Positions 1 through 9,619 of a stretch of DNA of 64,000 bases are shown piece after piece. Below the pieces are notes generated by a model. That model worked only from the letters and a program-made list of their open reading frames with translations, searched no databases and was not told the DNA's origin. Origin of the DNA: Brachybacterium nesterenkovii (lineage in GTDB: Bacteria > Actinomycetota > Actinomycetes > Actinomycetales > Dermabacteraceae). Each line of letters opens with the position of its first letter. Position 1 is the first letter of the stretch. The stretch lies in the NCBI RefSeq assembly GCF_900163655.1, contig NZ_FWFG01000099.1, positions 54,502 through 118,501 of the forward strand. The letters are read 5' to 3'. The translations under genes were made by a program, and so were the position numbers.

Positions 1-1456
1 CGAAGATGTCGTCGACGCCCATGAGGGCAGCGAGGCGCACGGCGCCGCGCATGTAGTCGGCGAACTGCAGGAACGTGCCGCCGTAGGCGCGGGTCAGGCC
101 GCCCGCGTTGATGCCCGTGAGGATCGAGCCCATCGCGTGCTCGCGGATGCCGAAGTGCAGGGTGCGGCCGTAGGGGGTGCCCTGGAACTCGGGGGTCGAG
201 CGCTCCTCGGGGATGAAGGACGGCTCGCCCTTCATCGTGGTGTTGTTCGAGCCGGCGAGGTCGGCGGAGCCGCCCCACAGCTCGGGCATGACGGGAGCCA
301 GCGCGGCGAGGACCTGCCCGGAGGCGGCGCGCGTGGCGACGCCCTTGGCGGAGGCCTCGAAGGCGGGGAGGGCGTCGGCGAGGCCCTCGGGCAGGCGGCC
401 GGCGCTGAGGCGCTCGAGGAGCTCAGCGCCCTCGGGGTTGCCCTGCTTCCAGGCGGCGAGCTGCTCGTCCCAGGCGGCGTGGGCCTCGCGGCCGCGCTCG
501 ACGAGGCCGCGGGTGTGCGCGAGCACGTCCTCGGCGACCGCGAAGGACGCCTCGGGGTCGAAGCCCATGGCGGTCTTGAGCGCGGCGACCTCCTCGGCGC
601 CGAGGGCCGAGCCGTGGGAGCCGGCCGTGCCCTGGGCGGAGGGGGCCGGCCACGCGATGATCGTGCGCAGGCGGATGAACGACGGCTTGTCGGTGACCTT
701 CTGGGCGGCGAGGATCGCGTCCTTGAGCGCGGCGAGGTCCTCGACGTACTCGGAGCCGCCGCGCCAGTCGACCGTCTGGACGTGCCAGTCCAGCGCCTCG
801 TAGCGGGCGGCGGTGTCCTCGGTGAAGGCGATGTCGGTGTGGCCCTCGATCGTGATGTCGTTGTCGTCCCACAGGACGATGAGGCTGCCGAGCTGCTGGG
901 TGCCCGCGATCGAGGAGGCCTCGTTGGTGATGCCCTCCTGCATGTCGCCGTCCGAGGCGATCACGTAGGTGAAGCGGTCGAACGGGCTGGTGCCCTCGGG
1001 GGCGTCCGGATCGAGGAGGCCGCGCTCGCGGCGCTGCGCCATCGCCATGCCGACCGCGGTCGCGAGGCCCTGGCCGAGCGGGCCCGTGGTCGTCTCGACG
1101 CCCTTCGTGTGGCCCCACTCGGGGTGGCCGGGGGTCTTAGAGCCCCACGTGCGCAGCGCCTCGATGTCCTCGAGCTCCAGGCCGAAACCGCCGAGGAACA
1201 GCTGCACGTACTGGGTCAGGCTCGAGTGGCCCGCGGAGAGCACGAAGCGGTCGCGGCCGAGCCACGCGGTGTCCGAGGGGTCATGGCGCATGATGTCCTG
1301 GTAGAGCAGGTACGCCGCGGGGGCCAGGCTGATCGCGGTGCCCGGGTGGCCGTTGCCGACCTTCTCGACGGCGTCCGCCGCGAGGGCGCGCGCGGTGTCG
1401 ATCGCGCTCTTGTCGAGGTCGGACCAGCCCTCGGGGGCCTTGAAGTTGTCAGTCAC
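1..1456 (-). CDS. tkt: Transketolase, N-terminal part (3' end outside the window)
   Basis: Thiamine-diphosphate enzyme of the non-oxidative pentose phosphate pathway. The reading frame starts at a GTG (1456-1454) preceded by GAAGGAG and runs off the left edge after about 485 of the usual ~700 residues. Visible are the HPG motif near residues 37-39, the TTGPLGQG segment that helps bind the cofactor, and, close to the window edge, the WGGSADLAGSNN and FGIREHAMG motifs of the central pyrimidine-binding domain. It is divergent from ctaB, the usual actinobacterial arrangement (ctaB | tkt, normally followed by tal-zwf-opcA). A TACGAT -10-like element lies at 1515-1520. Identification is from conserved motifs and is secure; the C-terminal domain cannot be seen. 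Confidence 0.95.
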   Translation of the reverse strand, partial: MTDNFKAPEGWSDLDKSAIDTARALAADAVEKVGNGHPGTAISLAPAAYLLYQDIMRHDPSDTAWLGRDRFVLSAGHSSLTQYVQLFLGGFGLELEDIEALRTWGSKTPGHPEWGHTKGVETTTGPLGQGLATAVGMAMAQRRERGLLDPDAPEGTSPFDRFTYVIASDGDMQEGITNEASSIAGTQQLGSLIVLWDDNDITIEGHTDIAFTEDTAARYEALDWHVQTVDWRGGSEYVEDLAALKDAILAAQKVTDKPSFIRLRTIIAWPAPSAQGTAGSHGSALGAEEVAALKTAMGFDPEASFAVAEDVLAHTRGLVERGREAHAAWDEQLAAWKQGNPEGAELLERLSAGRLPEGLADALPAFEASAKGVATRAASGQVLAALAPVMPELWGGSADLAGSNNTTMKGEPSFIPEERSTPEFQGTPYGRTLHFGIREHAMGSILTGINAGGLTRAYGGTFLQFADYMRGAVRLAALMGVDDIF

Positions 1457-1514
1457 GCGTGCAGCTCCTTCATTCGTGGCGCGGGACCCGCGGGTGCCGC
1501 GGGCCGATGCCTCC

Positions 1515-1520
1515 ATCGTA
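1515..1520 (-). promoter_or_regulatory. -10-like element for tkt
   Basis: TACGAT on the minus strand, about 58 bases before the tkt GTG. It matches the TANNNT pattern seen upstream of many genes here. The transcript would have a leader of roughly 50 bases containing the GAAGGAG ribosome site. Confidence 0.4.
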
Positions 1521-1657
1521 GTCGCGGGCGCCTCGACGGCTCCTGAGGCGTCCGTCCGTTGCCGCCCGTCGCCGGCGCGGCAGGCGTGCGAGGTCGGTGA
1601 GGCGCGCGGGACGCGCCGGGGCGGGCGGTGACCCTGTGCTCCGCGCACGCCGTCGTC

Positions 1658-1663
1658 TAGCAT
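1658..1663 (+). promoter_or_regulatory. -10-like element for ctaB
   Basis: TAGCAT in the 294-base gap between the divergent tkt and ctaB genes. It would give a leader of about 80 bases before the ctaB GTG. No clear -35 is visible; nothing else recognisable is in this gap. Confidence 0.35.
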
Positions 1664-1750
1664 GGAAGAGCTGCCGTCGCCCCCGACGCAGCCGATCCGG
1701 TTCCGCCGCCCCCAGCGGTCCGGACCCCACGCGCGGAAGGACGGTGGCCG

Positions 1751-2710
1751 GTGACCGCCACGGAATCGACCGGGACGACGACGGCGTCGAGGACGACGCG
1801 GTTGGATGGTCCCGAGCGCCGCTGGCTCGGGCGCACCCTGCGCGCCTACGTCGCGCTGACCAAGCCGCGGATCATCGAGCTCCTGCTCATCACGACCATC
1901 CCGACGATGTTCCTCGCGGCCGGCGGCTTCCCCCGTCCGCTGCTCATCGTGTGGACGCTCGTCGGCGGCTACCTCGCGGCGGGCGGCGCGAACGCGCTGA
2001 ACATGTACCTCGACCGCGACATCGACGCGCAGATGCGCCGCACGCGCAACCGCCCGATCGTGACGGGCGAGGTGAGCCCGCGCGCCGCCCTCGTCTTCGG
2101 CATCGTGCTCTCGATCATCTCCGCCGTCTGGCTCGGTCTGCTGGTCAACCCGATGTCCGCGGCCCTCGCCGTCGCGGCGATCCTGCTGTACGTCGTCTTC
2201 TACACGATGATCCTCAAGCGCCGCACGAGCCAGAACATCGTCTGGGGCGGCGTCGCGGGCTGCATGCCGGTCCTCATCGGCTGGTCCGCGGTGACCGGGA
2301 CCGTCTCGTGGACCGCCGTGATGCTGTTCCTCGTCATCTTCTTCTGGACCCCGCCGCACTACTGGCCGCTCGCGGAGAAGTTCACCAAGGACTACGAGAC
2401 CGCGGGCGTCCCCATGCTCCCGGTGGTCGCCTCGCGCCGCACCGTCTCGTACCAGATGATCGGCCACACCGTCGCGATGATCGCCTGCTCGCTGGCGATC
2501 GTGCAGCTGGGCGGCACCGGACCCGTGTACCTCGTCGCGTCCGTGGCCACCGGCGCCTGGTTCCTCTGGCTCGTGCTGCGCTACGCCGTGCGCGTCCACC
2601 GCGGGCTCACGGGCAAGGCCCTCGGTCCGATGGTCGTGTTCCACGCCTCGATCACGTACCTGACGCTCCTGTTCGTCGCGCTCGCCATCGACCCGTTCGT
2701 CCGGTTCTGA
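1751..2710 (+). CDS. ctaB: Heme o synthase (protoheme IX farnesyltransferase)
   Basis: Membrane prenyltransferase of the UbiA superfamily that adds a farnesyl group to protoheme, the first step of heme o/a synthesis for terminal oxidases. It is 319 residues, normal for the family. The Mg-diphosphate-binding NxxxDxxxD motif is clear at residues 81-92 ([12 protein letters not shown]), followed by the RTRNRP segment, and a second acidic loop reads [13 protein letters not shown] near residue 217. Several hydrophobic transmembrane helices span the rest. The start is GTG 1751, after a GAAGGACGG ribosome site. It is divergent from tkt and followed at 37 bases by xerD. Confidence 0.95.
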   Translation: MTATESTGTTTASRTTRLDGPERRWLGRTLRAYVALTKPRIIELLLITTIPTMFLAAGGFPRPLLIVWTLVGGYLAAGGANALNMYLDRDIDAQMRRTRNRPIVTGEVSPRAALVFGIVLSIISAVWLGLLVNPMSAALAVAAILLYVVFYTMILKRRTSQNIVWGGVAGCMPVLIGWSAVTGTVSWTAVMLFLVIFFWTPPHYWPLAEKFTKDYETAGVPMLPVVASRRTVSYQMIGHTVAMIACSLAIVQLGGTGPVYLVASVATGAWFLWLVLRYAVRVHRGLTGKALGPMVVFHASITYLTLLFVALAIDPFVRF

Positions 2711-2746
2711 CGCACCCGTGCACGGTGCGCCCGACGTGACTGCCCG

Positions 2747-3709
2747 ATGACCGATCACCCGGCGCGGCGCGGCGATGCCCGCACCCTCGAGCAGTACCTC
2801 GCGCACCTGCGCGTCGAGCGCGGTCTGGCGGCCAACACCGTCGCCGCCTACCGCCGCGACCTGACGCGCTACCTCGACCACCTCGCGTCCCAGCAGGTCG
2901 AGCTGGCCGCTGCGTCCCCGGCCGATGTGACGGCGTGGATGCGGGCGGTGCGCACCGGCGAGGACGGTGGGACCGCCCTGGCCGCCAGCTCCGCGAGCCG
3001 GGCTCTGGCCGCGGTCCGCGGGCTCCACGCCTTCCTCGAGGGGGAGGGCGAGACCCCGGCCGGGGACCCGACCACCGCGCTGCCCGCTCCCTCCCGCTCC
3101 CAGCGCCTGCCCCACCCGATCTCGCTGGACCAGGTCGAGGCTCTGCTGGACGCCGCCGCGCGACCGCGCAGCGGGATGCTGCCCGCCGAGCGGGCGCTGC
3201 GCGACCGCGCGCTGCTGGAGATCCTCTACGGCCTCGGCGCCCGCATCTCCGAGGCGGTCGGCCTGGACATCGACGATCTCTCGATCCCGGAGCGCCAGGC
3301 CGTGCTGCGCGGCAAGGGGGACAAGCACCGGGTCGTGCCCGTCGGCTCCTACGCACTCGATGCGGTCTCCGCGTACCTGACGCGGGGGCGCCCGGCGCTG
3401 GCCGCCCGCGGGAAGGGCACCCCGGCCCTGTTCCTCGGCTCCCGCGGCACCCGGCTCACCCGGCAGGCCGCCTGGGGCATCGTCCAGGACGCCGCGGAGG
3501 CCGCCGGTCTGCGCGAGCACATCAGCCCCCACACCCTGCGCCACTCGTTCGCCACGCACTTGCTGCACGGCGGAGCGGACGTGCGCTCGGTCCAGGAGCT
3601 CCTGGGGCACGCGTCGGTCACGACGACGCAGCTGTACACGCAGGTGACCGTGGACTCCCTGCGCGAGGCCCACGCGGCCGCCCATCCGCGGGCCGTCCGC
3701 GGGGCTTAG
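2747..3709 (+). CDS. xerD: Tyrosine recombinase XerD
   Basis: Site-specific recombinase that, with XerC, resolves chromosome dimers at dif; 320 residues. The N-terminal SAM-like core-binding domain (about 10-105) is followed by a catalytic domain with the full set of active residues: Arg166 (ARISEA), Lys190 (LRGKGDKH), His262-x-x-Arg265 (HTLRHSF), His288 (LLGHASVTTTQ) and the nucleophile Tyr297. It sits at the head of the parA-rluB-tyrA-cmk/der run, the usual chromosomal place for xerD in actinobacteria, so it is housekeeping rather than part of a mobile element. The parA promoter element TAGACT overlaps its stop codon. Confidence 0.92.
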   Translation: MTDHPARRGDARTLEQYLAHLRVERGLAANTVAAYRRDLTRYLDHLASQQVELAAASPADVTAWMRAVRTGEDGGTALAASSASRALAAVRGLHAFLEGEGETPAGDPTTALPAPSRSQRLPHPISLDQVEALLDAAARPRSGMLPAERALRDRALLEILYGLGARISEAVGLDIDDLSIPERQAVLRGKGDKHRVVPVGSYALDAVSAYLTRGRPALAARGKGTPALFLGSRGTRLTRQAAWGIVQDAAEAAGLREHISPHTLRHSFATHLLHGGADVRSVQELLGHASVTTTQLYTQVTVDSLREAHAAAHPRAVRGA

Positions 3710-3746
3710 ACTTGGGCGGCCCGATCCGCATGAGGACGCGGACGGC

Positions 3747-4643
3747 ATGACGACGCAGACGACAGGAACCCCCGTGAGCGACGCGAACCAGACCCTCGAC
3801 TTCGACCTGGGCCCGACCGGCCGCCAGCTCCCCGAGTTCCCCGAGCCCGCCGCGCTGACGAGCCACGGCCCGGCGCGCGTCATCTCGATGGTCAACCAGA
3901 AGGGCGGGGTCGGGAAGACGACCTCCGTCATCTCCCTGGGCGCGGCGCTCGCGGAGCTGGGCCGCAAGGTGCTCCTGGTGGACCTCGACCCGCAGGGCGC
4001 GCTGTCCGCCGGAACCGGGATCAACTCCTACGACCTCGACATCACCGTCTACAACCTGCTCATGGACCGCAGCCACGACGTCCGCGAGGTCATCTGCGAG
4101 ACCGAGACCGAGAACCTCGACGTGCTGCCGGCGAACATCGACCTCTCGGCCGCGGAGGTCCAGCTCGTCAACGAGGTGGCCCGCGAGATGGCCCTCGCGC
4201 GCGTGCTGCGCCCCGTGATGGACGACTACGACGTGATCATCATCGACTGCCAGCCGTCGCTGGGCCTGCTCACCGTCAACGCGCTCGCCGCGAGCCACGG
4301 CGTCGTGATCCCGCTGGGCCCGGAGTACTTCGCCCTGCGCGGCGTCGCCCTGCTGGTCGAGACCATCGAGAAGGTCCAGGACCGCATCAACCCGCGCCTG
4401 GAGATCGACGGCATCCTCATCACCATGTTCGACTCCCGCACCCTGCACGCCCGCGAGGTCGTGGCCCGCGTGGTCGAGGCCTTCGGGGACCAGGTCTTCC
4501 ACACGACGATCAACCGCACCGTGAAGTTCCCCGACGCCTCGGTCGCGGCGGAGCCCATCACGAGCTTCGCGCCCGGCACCAAGGGCGCCGACGCCTACCG
4601 CCAGCTCGCGCGCGAGCTCATCGCGCGCGGCGCGGCGGCCTGA
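3747..4643 (+). CDS. ParA/Soj-family ATPase (xerD-linked)
   Basis: Deviant-Walker P-loop ATPase of the ParA/MinD superfamily, up to 298 residues. The P-loop KGGVGKTT is at residues 52-59, the second motif DLDPQGALS follows, and the IIIDCQPSLG segment is typical. An N-terminal extension of about 44 polar residues precedes the fold. The start may be ATG 3747 or the GTG at 3774, which has a better ribosome site (AGGAACC). In actinobacteria this xerD-linked ParA normally heads parA-scpA-scpB-rluB; here the stop is four bases from the rluB start and the scp genes are missing. It is distinct from the oriC-proximal parAB system. Its exact cargo is unknown. Confidence 0.88.
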   Translation: MTTQTTGTPVSDANQTLDFDLGPTGRQLPEFPEPAALTSHGPARVISMVNQKGGVGKTTSVISLGAALAELGRKVLLVDLDPQGALSAGTGINSYDLDITVYNLLMDRSHDVREVICETETENLDVLPANIDLSAAEVQLVNEVAREMALARVLRPVMDDYDVIIIDCQPSLGLLTVNALAASHGVVIPLGPEYFALRGVALLVETIEKVQDRINPRLEIDGILITMFDSRTLHAREVVARVVEAFGDQVFHTTINRTVKFPDASVAAEPITSFAPGTKGADAYRQLARELIARGAAA

Positions 4644-4647
4644 CCCG

Positions 4648-5520
4648 GTGGCCGCCGAGCAGCGACGCCGCCGCCGCAGCCACTTCACGCCCCCGCGCGA
4701 GGTGCGCCTGCGCGATGCCGACGGGCGCCCGCGCGACGCCGCGGTCGAGTCCGGGGCCGACGACGGCTCCGGTCCCGATGTGCACGTCGCCGACGGCGAG
4801 CGCCTGCAGAAGGTCCTCGCCCGCGCGGGCTTCGGCTCCCGCCGGGCCTGCGAGGCCCTCATCGCCGCCGGTCGGGTGACCGTCGACGGCGTGATCGTCG
4901 CCGAGCAGGGGGTGCGCGTCGACACCGCCGCCCAGGTGATCCACGTCGACGGCCGCCGTCTGCAGCTCGACGAGGGCACCGTGACGCTCGCGCTGAACAA
5001 GCCCCGCAAGGTCGTCTCCGCGATGAGCGACCGCGAGGGGCGCCGCGACCTCACCGAGTTCGTGGCCGACCAGTCCCAGCGGCTGTTCCACGTCGGGCGC
5101 CTGGACTACGAGACCGAGGGCCTGCTGCTGCTGACGAACGACGGCGAGCTCGCCCACCGGCTCACCCACCCGTCCTTCGAGATCTCCAAGACCTACGTGT
5201 GCCGCTTCGACTGCCCGGGGACCTTCCCCCGCGGCCTGCTGAAGGCGCTGCGCGACGGCGTCGAGCTGGAGGACGGCCCCGCACGGGCCGACCAGGCGCG
5301 GCTCGTCGCCCATGACGGACGGGAGGCGGTCGTCGAGGTCGTCCTCCATGAGGGCCGCAACCGCATCGTCCGCCGCATGTTCTCCTCCCAGGGCTTCGAG
5401 CTCACCGCGCTGGTCCGCACCCGCATCGGTCCCGTGCTGCTCGGCGACCTCGCCCCGGGGACGACCCGCCGCGTGGAGGGCCGGGAGCTGGGGACGCTCA
5501 TGGCCGAGGTCGGGCTGTGA
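4648..5520 (+). CDS. rluB: 23S rRNA pseudouridine synthase RluB-type
   Basis: RsuA/RluB-family pseudouridine synthase that modifies rRNA in the large subunit; 290 residues. A basic N-terminal tail (residues 1-50) is followed by an S4 RNA-binding domain (about 52-98, QKVLARAGFGSRR) and the catalytic domain with the signature GRLDYETEG, whose Asp153 is the expected nucleophile. The GTG start lies four bases after the parA stop and the stop overlaps the tyrA start (GTGA), so translation is probably coupled. Family assignment is secure; the exact uridine modified is inferred from the family. Confidence 0.9.
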   Translation: MAAEQRRRRRSHFTPPREVRLRDADGRPRDAAVESGADDGSGPDVHVADGERLQKVLARAGFGSRRACEALIAAGRVTVDGVIVAEQGVRVDTAAQVIHVDGRRLQLDEGTVTLALNKPRKVVSAMSDREGRRDLTEFVADQSQRLFHVGRLDYETEGLLLLTNDGELAHRLTHPSFEISKTYVCRFDCPGTFPRGLLKALRDGVELEDGPARADQARLVAHDGREAVVEVVLHEGRNRIVRRMFSSQGFELTALVRTRIGPVLLGDLAPGTTRRVEGRELGTLMAEVGL

Positions 5521-6749
5521 CCGAGCAGCCCCCGGCCGCTCCGAGCGCCCTGCCGCGGCCCTCGTCGGCGGCGTCGGCGGCGTCAGGGGCCTCGCCGTCA
5601 GGGTCGTCGCCGTCTCCGGCCGCCGCGTCGTTCCCCTCGCCGGTGCGGATCATCGGGACCGGCCTGATCGGCGGCTCCCTCGGCCTCGCCCTCTCGGGCG
5701 CGGGCGTGGACGTGCAGATCCAGGACTCCTCGCCCGGGACCGAGTCCCTGGCCGTCGAGATGGGGGCGGGGCATCGCCCGGGTGCGACGGACGCCGCCCC
5801 CGAGCTGGTCATCGTCGCGGCGCCTCCGGACGTCGCGGCGCGGCTGGTCGTCGAGGCTCTCGCCGCGTTCCCCGACGCCACGGTGTGCGACGTCGCGAGC
5901 GTCAAGGCGACGGTGCTGTCGGCCGTGCGCCGCGCCGCCGCCGACCCCGCGGCCGCCATCTCGGAGAGCGACCTCGCGCGCTACGTGGGCGCGCATCCGA
6001 TGGCCGGCCGCGAGGTGTCCGGGGTCATCGCGGCCCGCGGGGATCTGTTCCTCGCCCGGCCCTTCGTCGTCGTCCCGCATGCGACGTCCCGGGCCGAGTC
6101 CACCGCGCTGGTGCGGCGCCTGGGCAGCGAGATCGGCTCCGTGCCCCTCGTGATGGACGCGGTGGACCACGACCTGTCGGTCGCGCACGTGTCGCATGCC
6201 CCGCAGGTGGTCGCGAGCCTCCTGGGGGCGAGCCTCGCGTCCGCTCCCGAGCGCTCGCTCGAGCTCGCGGGCCAGGGGCTGCGCGACACGAGCCGCATCG
6301 CCGCCTCGGACCCCCGGCTCTGGATGGAGATCCTCAGCGCCAACGCGGCGGCGGTCTCCCCGATCCTGCAGGAGATGCGGGACCGGCTGGACGAGGTGCT
6401 CGCGGGCCTGGCGAGCCACACCGGCGAGGACGATCCCGCGCAGGGGTCGCGCCGAGCCGTGGCGCAGCTCATCGCCGACGGGAACATCGGCGTGCGCCGG
6501 ATCCCGGGACGCCACGGCGGCGCCGCGGAGCACTTCGCGACGATCACCGTGCTCGTGCCCGACCGTCCCGGCGAGCTGGGCCGCCTGTTCACGGAGATCG
6601 GCGAGACCGGGGTGAACCTCGAGGACCTCGCTCTCGAGCACACGTTCGGCCAGAAGGTCGGCATCGCGCACGTGTCGGTGCAGCGGGGGAGCGAGGGACT
6701 GCTCACGCAGGCGCTCCGTGAGCGCGGCTGGACCGTCGCAGAGGGCTGA
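5517..6749 (+). CDS. tyrA: Prephenate dehydrogenase
   Basis: NAD-dependent prephenate dehydrogenase for tyrosine biosynthesis; 410 residues. After a low-complexity Ala/Ser/Pro leader (about 1-42) comes the dinucleotide-binding motif [10 protein letters not shown] (47-56), the [10 protein letters not shown] substrate segment, and a C-terminal ACT domain (about 335-405: [14 protein letters not shown]) that suggests allosteric control by an amino acid. GTG 5517 overlaps the rluB stop by four bases. The low-complexity leader makes a start further downstream possible, but no better ribosome site is obvious. tyrA between rluB and cmk is a recurrent actinobacterial order. Confidence 0.92.
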   Translation: MTEQPPAAPSALPRPSSAASAASGASPSGSSPSPAAASFPSPVRIIGTGLIGGSLGLALSGAGVDVQIQDSSPGTESLAVEMGAGHRPGATDAAPELVIVAAPPDVAARLVVEALAAFPDATVCDVASVKATVLSAVRRAAADPAAAISESDLARYVGAHPMAGREVSGVIAARGDLFLARPFVVVPHATSRAESTALVRRLGSEIGSVPLVMDAVDHDLSVAHVSHAPQVVASLLGASLASAPERSLELAGQGLRDTSRIAASDPRLWMEILSANAAAVSPILQEMRDRLDEVLAGLASHTGEDDPAQGSRRAVAQLIADGNIGVRRIPGRHGGAAEHFATITVLVPDRPGELGRLFTEIGETGVNLEDLALEHTFGQKVGIAHVSVQRGSEGLLTQALRERGWTVAEG

Positions 6750-6756
6750 GCGCCCG

Positions 6757-6762
6757 TATCCT
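6757..6762 (+). promoter_or_regulatory. Leaderless-type -10 for cmk-der
   Basis: TATCCT followed by exactly six bases (GGCCAG) and the ATG at 6769. No Shine-Dalgarno sequence precedes that ATG. This fits transcription starting at the A of the start codon. Confidence 0.6.
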
Positions 6763-6768
6763 GGCCAG

Positions 6769-8925
6769 ATGCATCCGTCGCACCCCGTGACCATCGCCAT
6801 CGACGGCCCCGCCGGCTCCGGCAAGTCCACCGTCTCCCGCCTCGTGGCCCAGCGCCTCGACGGCGGATTCCTCGACACCGGCGCGATGTACCGCGCCGTC
6901 GCCTGGGCGTGCCTGGCCGACGGCGTCGACCTCGAGGACCGCGAGGCGGTCGCCGCTGTCGCGCGCGACCTGGATCTCGATCTGGGCACCGAACCTGCCG
7001 GCGCGGTCGTCGTCGTCCGCGGCCAGGACATCACGGCAGCGATCCGCACCCAGGAGATCAGCGCCCTCGTGAGCGCCGTCGCGACCAACACGCTCGTCCG
7101 CGCGATCCTCCAGGAGCGCCAGCGCGCGATCATGCTGGAGGCCGCCGCGGAGCGGGGCTCGTGCGTGGCCGAGGGCCGCGACATCACGACGGTCGTCGCG
7201 CCCGACGCGGATGTGCGCGTGCTGCTGTCCGCGAGCGAGGAGGCCAGGATGCGGCGGCGCGCCGCCGAGCTGGAGCTCGACGACTCCGAGGAGGCGCGCG
7301 AGCGCATGCGCGACCAGGTGCTGCGGCGCGACCGCGACGACTCGACCGTCTCGGAGTTCCTGCGTCCCGCCGAGGGCGTGCACCCGCTCGACACGACGGA
7401 CGTGTCCATCGACGAGGTCGTCGAGGCGGTGCTCGCGCTCGTCGCACAGGCGCGCGGCGGCGACAGCGCCGGAGGCAGCGACGACGACGGCGTGGACGAC
7501 GAGGTCGTCTCCGCCGCCTGGCGCGCCGGGCTGGACGACTACGCCCTCGACGATGAGGACCTCGCGATCCTCGCGGGCGGCGACGAGGACGCCCTCGCGC
7601 CCGCCGAGGCCCGGATGCTCCCGGTGCTCGCGGTGGTCGGCCGGCCCAACGTCGGCAAGTCCACCCTGGTCAACCGCATCCTGGGCCGCCGCGAGGCCGT
7701 CGTCGAGGACACGCCGGGCGTGACCCGCGACCGCGTGTTCTACGAGGCCGAGTGGGCCGGGCGCGACTTCCTGCTCGTGGACACCGGCGGCTGGGAGGAC
7801 CGCGTCCAGGGCATCGCCTACCGCGTGGCGGAGCAGGCGGAGATCGCGGTCGAGCTGGCCGACGCCGTCATGTTCGTCGTCGATGCGACCGTCGGCGTCA
7901 CCGCGACCGACGAGCAGCTGCTGAAGGTCCTGCGGCGCTCGAAGCGCCCGATCGTGCTGGTGGCCAACAAGGTCGATGACGCCCGCGCCGAGCTCGAGGC
8001 CGCCGCCCTGTGGAACCTGGGCCTCGGCGAGCCCCATGTCGTCTCCGCGCTCCACGGCCGCGGCTCGGGCGATCTGCTCGACGCCGTCATGGAGGTGCTG
8101 CCGGAGGAGGGGCGCGGCATGGCCCCCGACGCAGGGCCGCGCCGCGTCGCGCTCGTCGGTCGTCCCAACGTGGGCAAGTCCTCCCTGCTGAACAAGCTCG
8201 CGGGGGAGAACCGCGTGGTGGTCGACGACACCGCCGGCACCACGCGCGACCCGGTGGACGAGCGCATCGACCTGGGCGGTCGGGAGTGGACGTTCGTGGA
8301 CACCGCGGGCATCCGTCGCCGCATCCTGCAGACCCAGGGGGCGGACTTCTACGCCTCGCTGCGCACGCGCTCCGCTCTCGAGCGCGCCGAGGTCGCGGTG
8401 GTCCTGCTCGAGGCCTCCGAGACCATCTCGACCCAGGACCTGAAGATCATCGACATGGTCCTGGAGTCCGGGCGGGCGCTCGTGCTGGCCTTCAACAAGT
8501 GGGATCTGATCGACGAGGAGCGCCGCCGCCAGCTCGAGTGGGAGATCGAGAAGGATCTCGCGCACGTCGCGTGGGCGCCCCGCGTGAACCTCTCGGCCAA
8601 GACCGGGCGGCACACCGACAAGCTGGTGCCGGCGCTCGAGACCGCCCTGGAGTCCTGGGACGCGCGCATCCCGACCGCCCGCCTGAACGCGTTCCTGGGC
8701 ACGCTCGTGGCCGCGCATCCGCATCCCCTGCGGGGCGGCAAGCAGCCGCGCATCCTCTTCGCGACCCAGGCCCGTACGCGCCCGCCGCGGTTCGTGGTCT
8801 TCGCCACCGGCTTCCTCGAGCACGGCTACCGGCGCTTCATCGAGCGCCGCCTGCGGGAGGACTTCGCCTTCACCGGCTCCCCGATCGAGATCGGCGTCCG
8901 CATCCGGGAGAAGCGCAAGCGCTGA
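6769..8925 (+). CDS. cmk-der: Bifunctional cytidylate kinase / GTPase Der fusion
   Basis: Single 718-residue frame joining two essential enzymes that are separate in most bacteria. Residues 1 to about 230 are CMP/dCMP kinase (P-loop GPAGSGKS at 13-20; RAVAW and EGRDITT segments). A roughly 50-residue acidic linker follows, then the ribosome-assembly GTPase Der (EngA): first G domain with GRPNVGKST near 290, second with GRPNVGKSS near 464, both followed by [16 protein letters not shown] switch segments, and a C-terminal KH-like domain. Fused cmk-der is known in some actinobacteria, so this is rare rather than new. An in-frame GTG at 6718 inside tyrA would lengthen it; I prefer ATG 6769 because of the leaderless promoter and conserved start. 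Confidence 0.93.
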   Translation: MHPSHPVTIAIDGPAGSGKSTVSRLVAQRLDGGFLDTGAMYRAVAWACLADGVDLEDREAVAAVARDLDLDLGTEPAGAVVVVRGQDITAAIRTQEISALVSAVATNTLVRAILQERQRAIMLEAAAERGSCVAEGRDITTVVAPDADVRVLLSASEEARMRRRAAELELDDSEEARERMRDQVLRRDRDDSTVSEFLRPAEGVHPLDTTDVSIDEVVEAVLALVAQARGGDSAGGSDDDGVDDEVVSAAWRAGLDDYALDDEDLAILAGGDEDALAPAEARMLPVLAVVGRPNVGKSTLVNRILGRREAVVEDTPGVTRDRVFYEAEWAGRDFLLVDTGGWEDRVQGIAYRVAEQAEIAVELADAVMFVVDATVGVTATDEQLLKVLRRSKRPIVLVANKVDDARAELEAAALWNLGLGEPHVVSALHGRGSGDLLDAVMEVLPEEGRGMAPDAGPRRVALVGRPNVGKSSLLNKLAGENRVVVDDTAGTTRDPVDERIDLGGREWTFVDTAGIRRRILQTQGADFYASLRTRSALERAEVAVVLLEASETISTQDLKIIDMVLESGRALVLAFNKWDLIDEERRRQLEWEIEKDLAHVAWAPRVNLSAKTGRHTDKLVPALETALESWDARIPTARLNAFLGTLVAAHPHPLRGGKQPRILFATQARTRPPRFVVFATGFLEHGYRRFIERRLREDFAFTGSPIEIGVRIREKRKR

Positions 8926-9029
8926 CCGCGGCAGCCGCGTCCTGCGGCGGTTCCGGGTCCTGCGGGGGTGGCCGGTCCCTCCGCGGCCCCGCGCGTCCTG
9001 CAGGGGATGCCTCGCGATGCTCCCGCCCG

Positions 9030-9035
9030 TAGAGT
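9030..9035 (+). promoter_or_regulatory. Leaderless-type -10 for the DUF4190 gene
   Basis: TAGAGT, then six bases (GGGGCC), then ATG 9042. The identical 15-base arrangement recurs before the small ORF at 20893. Confidence 0.6.
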
Positions 9036-9041
9036 GGGGCC

Positions 9042-9617
9042 ATGAGCGACCCCTACGCGCCGCACCAGCCTCCCCCGTACGGACAGCCGCCCAGCGACGG
9101 GACGGCTGCGGGGGCCGACCCGCACAGCACCGCCTACAGCAGCCCAGACCCGAGCAGCATGGGCCAGGGCGGCGCCGACCCCTACGCCCCGGCGCCGTAC
9201 GCATCGGATGACGCGTACGCCCAGCACCCGTCGGCCGCGCCGCAGCAGGTGCCCGGCGGATACGGGGCAGGTCCGCAGGCAGGCTACGGCCCGGGCGGAT
9301 ATGCGCAGGCCACGTACCAGGGGGTCCCGGCGGCACCTCCCCGCACGCCCGAGCCGTTGCGCTCGCAGATCACCAACAGCGCCATCGGCGTCCTGGTCGT
9401 CGGGTTCCTGTGCGGCGGGACGATCCCGGCGATCCTGGGGATCATCGCCCTGACGCAGGTGGACTCGAACCCGCAGTCCGCCCAGACGCTCAACAAGGTC
9501 GGGTGGATCCTCTGCATCGTGTTCGCGGTGCTGATCATCGGGACGATGCTGGTGTCGTTCGTGCTTCCGGTGCTCTTGTCGATCCTGTTCGGCGCAGCAG
9601 CGATGAGCAGCTACTGA
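9042..9617 (+). CDS. DUF4190-type membrane protein with Pro/Tyr-rich N-terminus
   Basis: 191 residues. The first ~105 residues are a disordered, cytoplasmic-looking stretch rich in Pro, Tyr, Ala and Gly. Two hydrophobic helices follow (about 113-137 and 155-180) separated by a short loop with the ALTQVDSNPQSA segment, which resembles DUF4190 proteins common in actinobacteria. No catalytic motif is seen and function is unknown. Its stop is two bases before the GTG of the NUDIX gene, so the two may be co-transcribed. The promoter looks leaderless. Confidence 0.8.
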   Translation: MSDPYAPHQPPPYGQPPSDGTAAGADPHSTAYSSPDPSSMGQGGADPYAPAPYASDDAYAQHPSAAPQQVPGGYGAGPQAGYGPGGYAQATYQGVPAAPPRTPEPLRSQITNSAIGVLVVGFLCGGTIPAILGIIALTQVDSNPQSAQTLNKVGWILCIVFAVLIIGTMLVSFVLPVLLSILFGAAAMSSY

Positions 9618-9619
9618 TC

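Noticed and set aside
1457..1750. Possible riboswitch or leader RNA between tkt and ctaB
   Set aside because: I could not recognise conserved riboswitch sequence elements; only -10-like hexamers are supportable.
2711..2746. GC-rich hairpin between ctaB and xerD as a terminator
   Set aside because: Stem is only about six bases (CGCACC/GGTGCG) and spacing to xerD is short; it may be chance in high-GC sequence.
2747..3709. Tyrosine recombinase as a sign of an integrated mobile element
   Set aside because: Length, motifs and the parA-rluB-tyrA-cmk/der context are those of housekeeping XerD; no attachment sites or phage genes are nearby.
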